Made by a program: the position numbers and the translations under genes
Source: Bacteroidales bacterium H3
Lineage (GTDB): Bacteria; Bacteroidota; Bacteroidia; Bacteroidales; Muribaculaceae
Assembly (NCBI GenBank): GCA_001701135.1
Contig: DAAN01000013.1
Coordinates: forward strand, 84,234-148,233
DNA: 64,000 nucleotides
Direction of reading: 5' to 3'
Notes under the pieces: generated by a model
The model's input: the letters and a program-made list of their open reading frames with translations, nothing else
Database searches by the model: none
What the model was told of the DNA's origin: nothing
In this document: positions 45,754 to 53,067 of the stretch, in pieces
How the letters are laid out: every line of letters begins with the position of its first letter
Position numbering within the stretch: position 1 is the stretch's first letter

Positions 45754-47157
45754 TCAGCGGTTGAGCCATTCCGGGTGGATATATTCGCAGCCGTTGACCC
45801 AGTTGTCCTCTATTTTTACGTAGGTGTCCTTGATCTTCTTCGAGAGCCACTTGCGCACAATCTCCTGCTTGGCCGAGTTCTCATACATGGTCTTGATGGT
45901 CTGGTAGTCGTCCGAGAGGTTGGCCTTGTGGGCGGGGATGCGGTTGGTGAGTTTCACCATGGCCACTATGTCCTGGTCGCGGCGCGGATCCTTCATGATA
46001 AATGCCTCGGAGATCTCGCCCGGCTCCATCGTGTCGATTTTGCGGGCCACCTCCTGCGGCAGATCCTTCATTTCGAAACGGGTGGTGCCGTCGGCCTGGT
46101 TGATCATGCGCCCCGAGTTGTTGCGCGTGTCCTTGTCCTGCGAGATGATGGGCGCCACCTCCTCGAAAGTGTAGAGCTTCTCGTCGACGATCTGCGTGCG
46201 CACCGAGTCGAGGCGCTGCAGGGCATCGTTCAGGTCGTGCTCGGCCACCTTGGGCCGCAGCAGTATGTGACGGGTGTTCACGCGGTCGCCGCGTTTCTCT
46301 ATCAGCTGGATGATATGGTAGCCGTATTGCGTCTGCACTATCTTCGACACTTTCTTGGTGTCGTTGAGGTTGAAGGCCACGGCCGCATACTCAGGTTCCA
46401 GATGGCCGCGCCCCATGAAACCGATCTCGCCGCCGCGCACGCTCGAGCCGGGGTCCTCGCTGTAGAGGATCGCGAGGGTCGAGAAATCGCTCTCACCCTT
46501 GTTCACGCGGTCGGCATACTGGCGCAGACGCGATTTCACGTCGTCGATCTCCTCCTGCGGGATGCGCGGCTGGATGGTGATGATCTCGGCCTCCACCGTC
46601 AGGGGCACGTAGGGTATCGAGTCGGGGGGGAGCTGCGCGAAATAGCGCTGGATTTCGGCCGGAGTGGATTTGAAATCCTTAGTCAGCGAGCGCTGCACCT
46701 CCTGCACACGATATTGGTTGCGCATGCCGTCGAGCATGGTGGTGCGCACTTCCGACAGCGGACGGCGGAAATATTCCTCCACCTTCTCTTTCGACCCGAG
46801 GTTGGTGATCAGATAGTTCATGCGCTGGTCCACGGCCAGCGACACCATCGACTCGGCCACCTCCACGGTGTCGATGTCGGCTTGGTGCAGAAACAGTTTC
46901 TCTATGGCCAGCTGCTCGGGGAAAACGCAGTAGGGGTCACCCTTGATGGGCATGCGCTCGTAGAGTGCCTGCTGATAGGCCTCCTCCACGTCGCTCTTGT
47001 AGATCGGCTGGTCGCCGATGGTCCATGCCACCTCGTCGACCACATTGTTGCCCGAGGGGGTTGTGGGGAGCTGCACGTCGCCGTCGGCCATCGCCGGCAG
47101 CGATGCCGCCAGCATGGTGCACCCGGCGGCCATTATCATGATTCTTTTTATATTCAT
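45754..47157 (-). CDS. SurA-like periplasmic peptidyl-prolyl isomerase
   Basis: About 467 residues from the start MNIKRIMIMAAGCTMLAASL, which is a signal sequence; an upstream in-frame Met adds ten residues and lies before the promoter. The N-terminal chaperone part (VVDEVAWTIGDQPIYKSDVE) is typical of SurA. Two PpiC/rotamase domains follow: IRGG-type SSVRGGEIGFMGRGHLEPEY, and a second, weaker one near VAPIISQDKDTRNNSGRMIN. It would fold outer-membrane proteins. It lies 6 bp upstream of the OstA-like gene and is divergent from greA. Confidence 0.9.
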   Translation of the reverse strand: MNIKRIMIMAAGCTMLAASLPAMADGDVQLPTTPSGNNVVDEVAWTIGDQPIYKSDVEEAYQQALYERMPIKGDPYCVFPEQLAIEKLFLHQADIDTVEVAESMVSLAVDQRMNYLITNLGSKEKVEEYFRRPLSEVRTTMLDGMRNQYRVQEVQRSLTKDFKSTPAEIQRYFAQLPPDSIPYVPLTVEAEIITIQPRIPQEEIDDVKSRLRQYADRVNKGESDFSTLAILYSEDPGSSVRGGEIGFMGRGHLEPEYAAVAFNLNDTKKVSKIVQTQYGYHIIQLIEKRGDRVNTRHILLRPKVAEHDLNDALQRLDSVRTQIVDEKLYTFEEVAPIISQDKDTRNNSGRMINQADGTTRFEMKDLPQEVARKIDTMEPGEISEAFIMKDPRRDQDIVAMVKLTNRIPAHKANLSDDYQTIKTMYENSAKQEIVRKWLSKKIKDTYVKIEDNWVNGCEYIHPEWLNR

Positions 47158-47174
47158 TTCCTTATAATAATGCG

Positions 47175-47182
47175 CAAAGTTA
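47175..47182 (-). promoter_or_regulatory. -7 promoter element for surA-ostA
   Basis: TAACTTTG on the minus strand, 17 bp before the SurA-like start at 47157. Confidence 0.5.
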
Positions 47183-47243
47183 GTCAATTCTTTTCAAAAT
47201 GGAAAATTTGGCGGGGAAATTTGGAGATTGACAAAAGTTGTCG

Positions 47244-47251
47244 TAACTTTG
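47244..47251 (+). promoter_or_regulatory. -7 promoter element for greA
   Basis: TAACTTTG, with a TTTG at 47219-47222 about 21 bp upstream that fits the Bacteroidales -33 element. It precedes greA by about 130 bp and is back-to-back with the surA promoter. Confidence 0.55.
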
Positions 47252-47380
47252 CGGCAATTGAAATCACGACATCACGTCTGGGTCTCGTCCGGGGTTTTCG
47301 GTCGGGGCACATTCTTTTTATGTCGCTGTTCAACTTTCCTGTTCATCATTTAAGCAAATAATAAAAACTCTGTTAATATC

Positions 47381-47851
47381 ATGGCTCTCACCTACATGAC
47401 TAAAGATGGCTATAAGAAGAAGATGGAGGAGATCGCTTTCCTCGAAAGCGTGGAGCGTCCCCGCATCTCCGCCGCAATAGCCGAAGCACGCGACAAGGGC
47501 GACCTGTCGGAAAACTCTGAATACGACGCCGCCAAGGAAGCCCAGGGCATGCTCGAAATGAAGATTGCCAAACTCAAGGACCTCGTGGCCAACGCCCGCA
47601 TCATCGACGAGAGCAAGCTCTCGACCGACGAAGTCGCCATCATGTCGCGCGTGAAGATGCGCAACGTGGCCAACGGCATGGAGGTCGAATACACCATCGT
47701 GGCCGACTCCGAGGCCAACCTCCGCGACAAGAAGATCGGCGCCTCAACCCCTATCGCCAAGGGTCTCCTGGGCCACCGCAAGGGCGAAGTGGTCGAAATC
47801 CGCGTCCCCGCAGGCGTCATGAAGTTTGAAATCACCGAAATCGGCTTCTGA
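47381..47851 (+). CDS. greA: transcription elongation factor GreA
   Basis: GreA, 156 residues, rescues backtracked RNA polymerase by RNA cleavage. The N-terminal coiled-coil domain contains ARDKGDLSENSEYDAAKEAQ, including the acidic tip that reaches the active site. The C-terminal FKBP-like domain has EVEYTIVADSEANLRDKKIG and SPIAKGLLG-like TPIAKGLLGHRKGEVVEIRV. It is followed 27 bp later by the HIT gene on the same strand. The start MALTYMTKDGYKKKMEEIAF is normal for the family. Confidence 0.97.
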   Translation: MALTYMTKDGYKKKMEEIAFLESVERPRISAAIAEARDKGDLSENSEYDAAKEAQGMLEMKIAKLKDLVANARIIDESKLSTDEVAIMSRVKMRNVANGMEVEYTIVADSEANLRDKKIGASTPIAKGLLGHRKGEVVEIRVPAGVMKFEITEIGF

Positions 47852-47878
47852 CACAGCCGGTTTCCAAGCTATTATAAT

Positions 47879-48274
47879 ATGTCTACCCTCTTTTCACGTA
47901 TCGCCTCCGGCGAAATCCCCTCCTATAAGGTCGCCGAGGATAAGGATCACTTCGCTTTCCTCGACATCAACCCCGTCCATCCCGGCCATGTGCTCGTGAT
48001 TCCCCGCAAGGAGACCGACTATATCTTCGACCTCACCGACGAGGAGCTATCCTCGCTCATGATCTTTGCAAAACGCGTGGCCGCCGCCATCCGCAAGGCC
48101 ATCCCCTGCAAGAAGGTCGGCATCACCGTCATCGGTCTCGACGTGAACCACTGCCATGTGCACCTCGTGCCCATGAATCTCGGCTGCGAGATGAACTTCT
48201 GCGGCGACAAACTCACCCTCCCCAAGGAGGAGATGGAGGAGATCGCCGCCAAAATCGCCGCACAGTTTGAATAA
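47879..48274 (+). CDS. HIT family protein
   Basis: A 131-residue histidine-triad protein, probably a nucleoside phosphoramidase or dinucleotide hydrolase. The triad motif HCHVHLVPM (His-x-His-x-His) is near residues 94-102, and the N-terminal FSRIASGEIPSYKVAEDKDH is typical of the HINT branch. The greA-HIT gene order is common in Bacteroidales. The following lipoprotein gene begins 13 bp after its stop. Confidence 0.93.
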   Translation: MSTLFSRIASGEIPSYKVAEDKDHFAFLDINPVHPGHVLVIPRKETDYIFDLTDEELSSLMIFAKRVAAAIRKAIPCKKVGITVIGLDVNHCHVHLVPMNLGCEMNFCGDKLTLPKEEMEEIAAKIAAQFE

Positions 48275-48287
48275 GCCCTTCCCCGCC

Positions 48288-49400
48288 ATGAGCAATCCCC
48301 GTTTAGCACTGCGCCCTGGCCGCTTCGGCGCAGCCATCCTCTCCATTGTCGCAATCCTCATGCTCGCCGCATGCTCCGAGCCGCGCTGGTCGGCCGCCGG
48401 CACGGTCGAGGGCGCCGCAGGGCGCCGGATTATTGCCGAGGCTCCCGACGGCCGCGGCGGGTGGTATCCTGTCGACACCGCCACCATCGCCGACGACGGC
48501 ACGTTCCTGATCACGGGTACTCCCTTCGGCCATCCCGAGCTGCTCCGCCTGAGTCTCGACGGCGCCCGCGCCTATTTCCCCGTCGACTCCATCGAGCAGA
48601 TCAGCTTCAGCGCCTCCGCCGCCGACTTTCAGAAGTCGGCACGCATCTCAGGCACCGCCTCGGCCGACCGCATGCAGCAGGCCAACGACCTCATCGCTGC
48701 CGCCGTGGCCAAGAACGGCGCCGCTGCCGCCGCCTCCGACGCGCAGCTCAAACGCAGTCTGGCCGAACTGATGCTGCAGGATCCCGCCGACATCACCTCC
48801 TACTATCTGGTGTTTCACAACGTGGGCGGCGCGCGCCTGTTCAACCCCGCCGACCGCCGCGACCTCCGCATCATCGGCGCCGTGGCCAACGCGTTCACGC
48901 AGCAACGTCCCGCCGATCCCCGCACACCCCTGCTCAAAGAGCTTTATCTCTCGAGCAAGGCTGCCGTCTCAACCTCGCAGCCTGTGGTGCTGCAGGCTCC
49001 GAGCATCGGCTACCCCGACATCGCCCTCGCCGACGAAAAAGGTGCCACGCGCCGGCTCTCCGATGCCGTGGCCAAAGGCAATGTCACCCTCGTCAGCTTC
49101 ATAGCCTACACCGCCGACAACTCCCCCGCCACCAACGTCGAACTTAACCGTATCCGTCAGGCCGGAGGCGTCGAGATCTATCAGATCGGTGTCGACCCCG
49201 ACGAATTCCAGTGGCGCCAGTCGGCCCGCAACCTCCCCTGGACCACCGTCTACAATTCCCCCAAGGATGGCGTCACCGTGCTCGCCACCTACAATGTCAC
49301 CACCCTCCCCGTCACTTTCGTCATCAACCGCCAGGGCGAACTCGTGGAGCGTGTCGACGACATCACCCGCCTCGCCTCCACCGTCAACAAATATCGTTGA
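48288..49400 (+). CDS. thioredoxin-fold lipoprotein without CxxC
   Basis: A 370-residue exported lipoprotein. I use the ATG at 48288; an in-frame TTG at 48267 would overlap the HIT gene. The signal is hydrophobic with a lipobox (ILMLAACSEPRW). The first part resembles DUF4369 (GTVEGAAGRRIIAEAPDGRG), and the C-terminal half has a TlpA/AhpC-like thioredoxin fold (VTLVSFIAYTADNSPATNVE, NVTTLPVTFVINRQGELVER with the cis-Pro). The position of the usual CxxC after the first strand reads YTADNSPA, so no redox pair exists. It is likely a structural or binding relative of the TlpA-like reductases. Confidence 0.75.
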   Translation: MSNPRLALRPGRFGAAILSIVAILMLAACSEPRWSAAGTVEGAAGRRIIAEAPDGRGGWYPVDTATIADDGTFLITGTPFGHPELLRLSLDGARAYFPVDSIEQISFSASAADFQKSARISGTASADRMQQANDLIAAAVAKNGAAAAASDAQLKRSLAELMLQDPADITSYYLVFHNVGGARLFNPADRRDLRIIGAVANAFTQQRPADPRTPLLKELYLSSKAAVSTSQPVVLQAPSIGYPDIALADEKGATRRLSDAVAKGNVTLVSFIAYTADNSPATNVELNRIRQAGGVEIYQIGVDPDEFQWRQSARNLPWTTVYNSPKDGVTVLATYNVTTLPVTFVINRQGELVERVDDITRLASTVNKYR

Positions 49401-49434
49401 CACTATGGAGCGGCCTATGGGGCGGCCTATGGGG

Positions 49435-49500
49435 CGGCGGCTTTCCAGCCGCCGCATCATAGAGAAATTCCATTAAAGCCAGGCGGCTGGAAAGCCGCCT
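49435..49500. repeat. REP-like hairpin pair between lipoprotein and glycosyltransferase genes
   Basis: CGGCGGCTTTCCAGCCGCCG (49435-49454, preceded by TATGGGG) and AGGCGGCTGGAAAGCCGCCT (49481-49500, followed by CCCCACAATC) face each other. In front of the first there are two extra copies of CCTATGGGGCGG. Confidence 0.9.
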
Positions 49501-49561
49501 CCCCACAATCCCCGCCTCCCCTTACCCTCTTCTCAAAAAACCATAATCTACCCCCTGAAAA

Positions 49562-50671
49562 ATGAAAATATTGCTGCTCGGCGATGCCAGTAACTTCCAC
49601 AACGCTCTCGCATTGGGTCTGCGAAAGCTCGGTTGCGAAGTCACCGTGGCATCGTCGGGCAGCGTTTTCATGAACACCCGGCGCGACATCGATCTGCGCC
49701 GACCCCTCCCCGGCCCCGCCGGCGGCGCCCTGCTCTGGCTTAAACTCATGGGCGCCACAGGCCGCCGCCTCCGCGGCTTCGACATCGTCAGCTGCACCTC
49801 CCCCTGCTTCGTCGACCTCCGGCCCGAGCGCATCGCCCCCCTCTTCCGCCGCCTGCGCCGCCACAACGGCCGCATATTCTATACCGCTCTCGGCACCGAC
49901 ATCCCCTTCATCGAGGAGTGCCTCGACCCCGCCAGCCCCCTGCGCTACAACGAGTTGCGCTTCCCCGACGGCCCCGGGCCGCTCCTGCAGGCCCAGCCCG
50001 ACTTTCTGAGCCGCTGGAACCACCCCGCTCTGCGCGCCTGGACCGAAGAATTCTACCGCTCCATCGACGGCGCCGTCAGCGCCCTCTATGAATACCATCT
50101 CTCACTGCGTCGCCGCCTCCCCGCCGACCGCATAGCCTACGGCGGCATCCCCATCGACGTCGACTCCATCACCCCCGTCACCATCCCCGACATCCCCCGC
50201 CCCATCGAGATATTCCTCGGACGCCATGCCGCCCGCAAGGCCCTCAAAGGCACCGACCGCCTCGAGACCGCCATCCGCCGCGCCATGGCCGCCCGCCCCG
50301 GCGCCGCCCGCCTCACCATCGTGGAGAACCGCCCCTACGACGAATACCTCACCCTGATGCGATCGGCCCACCTCGTCGTCGACCAGGCCTACAGCTACAC
50401 CCCCGCCACCAACGCCCTCCTCGCCATGGCCCACGGCATCCCCGTCGTCTCCGGCGCCGAACCCCCCTTCTACCACTTCCTCAACGACGTCGAGCAGCCC
50501 ATCATCAACTCTCCTATCGACGTCGACTCCATGACCACCCTCTTCATCCACATCCTCGACAACCCCGCCATGCTCGCCCCCCTGGGCGCCGCCTCGCGTC
50601 GTTTCGTCCTCCGCCACAACGCCGCCACCACCGTCGCCCGCCGCTTCCTCACCTTCTGGCAGCGCCCCTGA
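49562..50671 (+). CDS. GT4-like glycosyltransferase
   Basis: A 369-residue protein with the two-Rossmann-domain layout of glycosyltransferase family 4. The N-terminus MKILLLGDASNFHNALALGL is a typical acceptor-domain start, the middle has GRIFYTALGTDIPFIEECLD, and the C-terminal donor domain has IEIFLGRHAARKALKGTDRL and LLAMAHGIPVVSGAEPPFYH (the E-x7-E region is partly changed). It is cytoplasmic. The gene is very GC-rich. It stands alone between REP-like repeats, far from a visible polysaccharide locus, so its product is unknown. Confidence 0.8.
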   Translation: MKILLLGDASNFHNALALGLRKLGCEVTVASSGSVFMNTRRDIDLRRPLPGPAGGALLWLKLMGATGRRLRGFDIVSCTSPCFVDLRPERIAPLFRRLRRHNGRIFYTALGTDIPFIEECLDPASPLRYNELRFPDGPGPLLQAQPDFLSRWNHPALRAWTEEFYRSIDGAVSALYEYHLSLRRRLPADRIAYGGIPIDVDSITPVTIPDIPRPIEIFLGRHAARKALKGTDRLETAIRRAMAARPGAARLTIVENRPYDEYLTLMRSAHLVVDQAYSYTPATNALLAMAHGIPVVSGAEPPFYHFLNDVEQPIINSPIDVDSMTTLFIHILDNPAMLAPLGAASRRFVLRHNAATTVARRFLTFWQRP

Positions 50672-50753
50672 CCCGCCCCGGTTTTCCGTCTCTCAATGCC
50701 AGGCAGTGACATCTCTTTTTATCAGGCTGAGGTATTATCTCTTTTTATCTGTT

Positions 50754-50773
50754 AGGCGGCTGGAAAGCCGCCT
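50754..50773. repeat. single REP-like hairpin before the EFR1 gene
   Basis: AGGCGGCTGGAAAGCCGCCT followed by CCCCACAACC. Just upstream, ATCTCTTTTTATC occurs twice (50711-50750), a local duplication next to the element. Confidence 0.88.
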
Positions 50774-50823
50774 CCCCACAACCCGCCTGTCGCCCTCAAT
50801 CTTAAATATTTAAACTCCATCTT

Positions 50824-51699
50824 ATGATAATCTACTTCAGCGGAACGGGCAACAGCGCCATGGTGGCGCGCCGGCTGCGGCAGCAGCTCTTCGCCGCCGA
50901 CACCGCAGCAGCCGCCATCGCGGCGGATGATGCGGGCGCCGACACCCCGGAAACCGCCGATGCCGCGCGGCTCTACGAGCTGTCGGCCGACCGGCTCCTA
51001 TACCCCCACCGGCAGATGCTCACCGCCCGCCCCGGCGAACCGGTGGTGTGGGTGTTCCCCATCTACGCCTGGGCGCCCCCCTATATGGTGTTGCGCTTCA
51101 TCCGCAAGGTCAAATTCCTCCATGGCGAGGACGCACGCCACTTCATGGTCTGCACCTGCGGCGACGACATCGGGCGTGCCGACGACCGTTGGCGTGAGGC
51201 CATCGGTCGCCGCCAGTGGCGCCCCCTGGGCGCATTCTCCGTGCAGATGCCCAACACCTACGTCGCCATGAAAGGCTTCGACACCGACCCCGCCGACGTC
51301 GCCGCCGCCAAACTCGCCGCCATGCCCGCGCGCGTCGCCGCCATCGCCGACGCCATCCGTCGCAACTATAGTCGCAGCGACGTGGTGCGCGGCTCCTGGG
51401 CATGGCTCAAGACCAACGTGGCCTATCCATGGTTCCGTGCCGTGAAGATGAACCCCGCGCGGTTCACCGTCGATGCCTCCCGCTGCACCCGCTGCGGCCT
51501 CTGCGCCCGCAGCTGCCCCATGATGAACATCACCCTGGCCACCCCGTCCTCTGCCCCGGCGGTTGAAAACCGCCGCCCCATACCCCAATGGGGACCTGCC
51601 TGCACCCTCTGCTTCCGCTGCTACCACACCTGCCCCGTCCACGCCATCGACTGGGGCGGCGCCACCGCCGCCAAAGGCCAATGGAGATTAGAGGTTTAA
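50824..51699 (+). CDS. EFR1-type flavodoxin/4Fe-4S ferredoxin protein
   Basis: A 291-residue EFR1-like protein joining a flavodoxin-like N-terminal domain (IIYFSGTGNSAMVARRLRQ, with the FMN-phosphate loop SGTGNS at 6-11) to a C-terminal double 4Fe-4S ferredoxin. Cluster 1 cysteines are C221, C224, C227, C231 (CTRCGLCARSCP) and cluster 2 are C260, C263, C266, C270 (CTLCFRCYHTC). It would shuttle electrons in the cytoplasm. The linker between the clusters (residues ~238-258) contains a complete REP-like hairpin in frame (51557-51575, encoding part of PAVENRRP). The stop codon is formed inside a 7-nt GTTTAAA repeat tract. Confidence 0.85.
   Translation: MIIYFSGTGNSAMVARRLRQQLFAADTAAAAIAADDAGADTPETADAARLYELSADRLLYPHRQMLTARPGEPVVWVFPIYAWAPPYMVLRFIRKVKFLHGEDARHFMVCTCGDDIGRADDRWREAIGRRQWRPLGAFSVQMPNTYVAMKGFDTDPADVAAAKLAAMPARVAAIADAIRRNYSRSDVVRGSWAWLKTNVAYPWFRAVKMNPARFTVDASRCTRCGLCARSCPMMNITLATPSSAPAVENRRPIPQWGPACTLCFRCYHTCPVHAIDWGGATAAKGQWRLEV
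51557..51575. repeat. REP-like hairpin inside the EFR1 coding sequence
   Basis: CGGCGGTTGAAAACCGCCG followed by CCCCATAC, the same design as the intergenic TTTTTAA-type elements (compare 32738-32756). It lies in frame between the two 4Fe-4S motifs and does not interrupt the gene. Confidence 0.85.
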
Positions 51700-51730
51700 A
51701 GTTTAAAAGTTGAAAGTTTAGATAATAGAT
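51692..51730 (+). repeat. 7-nt GTTTAAA/GTTGAAA repeat tract
   Basis: About four imperfect 7-mers (GTTTAAA, GTTTAAA, GTTGAAA, GTTTAGA) ending TAATAG. It begins within the EFR1 stop codon and is followed after 50 bp by a REP hairpin. Confidence 0.7.
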
Positions 51731-51779
51731 ATTGCTGACGTGCAGACGTATTGAAGCTGCGGGAGGCGGCGCTGTGGGG

Positions 51780-51937
51780 GGGCGGCTTTCCAGCCGCCCT
51801 CACGAAGAAAAACCTAAATTATTTATATGCAGGCGGCAGGAAAGCCGCCTTTCCACACTCCCCGCCTTTCCACAACCCCCGCCTCTCCACAATCCTGCGG
51901 GATAGGCATGTACGGGGCGGCGGCTTTCCAGCCGCCG
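51780..51937. repeat. three REP-like hairpins upstream of the RAYT gene
   Basis: GGGCGGCTTTCCAGCCGCCC (51780-51799), AGGCGGCAGGAAAGCCGCCT (51831-51850, followed by TTCCACACTC) and CGGCGGCTTTCCAGCCGCCG (51918-51937, preceded by GTACGGGG). The first is the only copy with a G-C outermost pair. Confidence 0.9.
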
Positions 51938-51966
51938 AACAACACAAAATTTTTGATTATTTTACC

Positions 51967-52593
51967 ATGAACGACTCAAAATTTCTGAATTTCGACCAGC
52001 CCATCGACAAACACACCGGCGGCAACCTCCCCCACTGGCATCAGGATGGAAAGATACAGTTCGTAACCTTCCGTCTGGCCGACTCGTTGCCCACAGCTGT
52101 CATCGAAGAACTGAAATACCGTAAAGAAACATTCCTACGTAACCATCCCCGGCCGTGGGATATGACAGTCCAAAAAGAATATTGGAACCAGATCGGACCC
52201 ATGGCAGAGCAGCTGCTCGACAACGGCCACGGCAGCTGCCTGCTCAGGCATCCCGCCGTCCGCAGCATCGTCGCCAGCGCCCTCCACCATAACGATGGAG
52301 TCCACTATAACCTTATAGCTTACGTCATCATGCCCAACCATGTCCACCTGCTGCTGCACCTCCCCGGCAACTCCGAACTGCCCCGCATCCTGCAATCTAT
52401 AAAAGGATATACAGCAGCACAGATCAACCGCTTGATGAACCGCAAAGGAAAACTGTGGATGCGAGAATCCTTCGACAGAATCGTCAGATCCTATAGCCAT
52501 CTCAACCAATGCCTAAACTACATGAAACACAATCCCTCCACGCTCCCCGCCTCAGACTACACCCTCTACCTCCACCCCAAATACCAACAATAA
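51967..52593 (+). CDS. REP-associated tyrosine transposase (RAYT)
   Basis: A 208-residue Y1/HUH transposase of the RAYT family, related to IS200/IS605 TnpA. The HUH motif is MPNHVHLLLHL, with His125 and His127. A strong candidate catalytic Tyr is Y185 in CLNYMKHNP, the usual Y-x-x-x-N-P setting. The LWMRESFDRIVRS segment also matches the family. The start at 51967 (MNDSKFLNFDQPIDKHTGGN) is preferred; a longer frame starts in the repeats upstream. RAYTs are single-copy, domesticated-looking enzymes thought to nick and copy their REP hairpins. Here the gene is bracketed by REP-like hairpins on both sides within 150 bp, which strongly supports the pairing. Base composition is close to that of the surroundings. 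Confidence 0.9.
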   Translation: MNDSKFLNFDQPIDKHTGGNLPHWHQDGKIQFVTFRLADSLPTAVIEELKYRKETFLRNHPRPWDMTVQKEYWNQIGPMAEQLLDNGHGSCLLRHPAVRSIVASALHHNDGVHYNLIAYVIMPNHVHLLLHLPGNSELPRILQSIKGYTAAQINRLMNRKGKLWMRESFDRIVRSYSHLNQCLNYMKHNPSTLPASDYTLYLHPKYQQ

Positions 52594-52634
52594 CCCCGCC
52601 TCTCCACAAACCTGCAGGATAGGCATGTACGGGG

Positions 52635-52815
52635 TGGCGGCTTTCCAGCCGCCGTTTCTCAGAAACCACATCTTTTAATGCAGGCGGCAAGAAAGCCGCC
52701 TCCCCACAATCCCCGCCTCCCTACACTCCTGCGGGATAGGCATGTACGGGGCGGCGGCTTTCCAGCCGCCGTTTCTCAGAAATCACATCTTTTAATGCAG
52801 GCGGCAAGAAAGCCG
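52635..52815. repeat. two tandem REP-pair copies downstream of the RAYT gene
   Basis: Hairpins at 52635-52654 (T/G mismatch at the outer pair), 52682-52701, 52752-52771 and a truncated one at 52799-52815. The block beginning CCTGC(A/G)GGATAGGCATGTAC is repeated with a period of about 117 bp, and the same lead sequence also precedes the hairpin at 51918. Confidence 0.88.
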
Positions 52816-52919
52816 TTTAATATATTTGGTTCATGGGAGAATGTTAAATATTAGGGGAAATGCTGTGGTTTTAACAAAGTTTAACTCTCTAAAAGATGGG
52901 TGTAAAGTGAAAAAAGATG

Positions 52920-52927
52920 TACATTTG
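52920..52927 (+). promoter_or_regulatory. -7 promoter element for the 986-residue secreted protein
   Basis: TACATTTG, about 140 bp before the start at 53068, in a distinctly AT-rich stretch. Confidence 0.45.
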
Positions 52928-53067
52928 CATCGCGAGTGTACACGTTACTTAGATCTTTTGTTTTCCACAACTTTCTACACACGCCAGCGCGGACAGGATT
53001 ATTGGCTCTCCGCGCCGCTCACTTATCTGAAAAATTAATTGCTTACTAACATCTTTTTCCTCAACTC

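Larger units (their letters stand above)
52594..53067. other. 474-bp intergenic region with REP repeats and AT-rich promoter
   Basis: It contains REP-like hairpins to 52815, then an AT-rich stretch with the promoter of the 986-residue protein. A 70-codon open frame at 52826-53038 has no family-like features and lies over the promoter, so I do not call it. Confidence 0.6.

Noticed and set aside
52826..53038. 70-codon open frame before the 986-residue protein
   Set aside because: It overlaps the promoter at 52920, has no recognisable motif and lies in AT-rich leader sequence.
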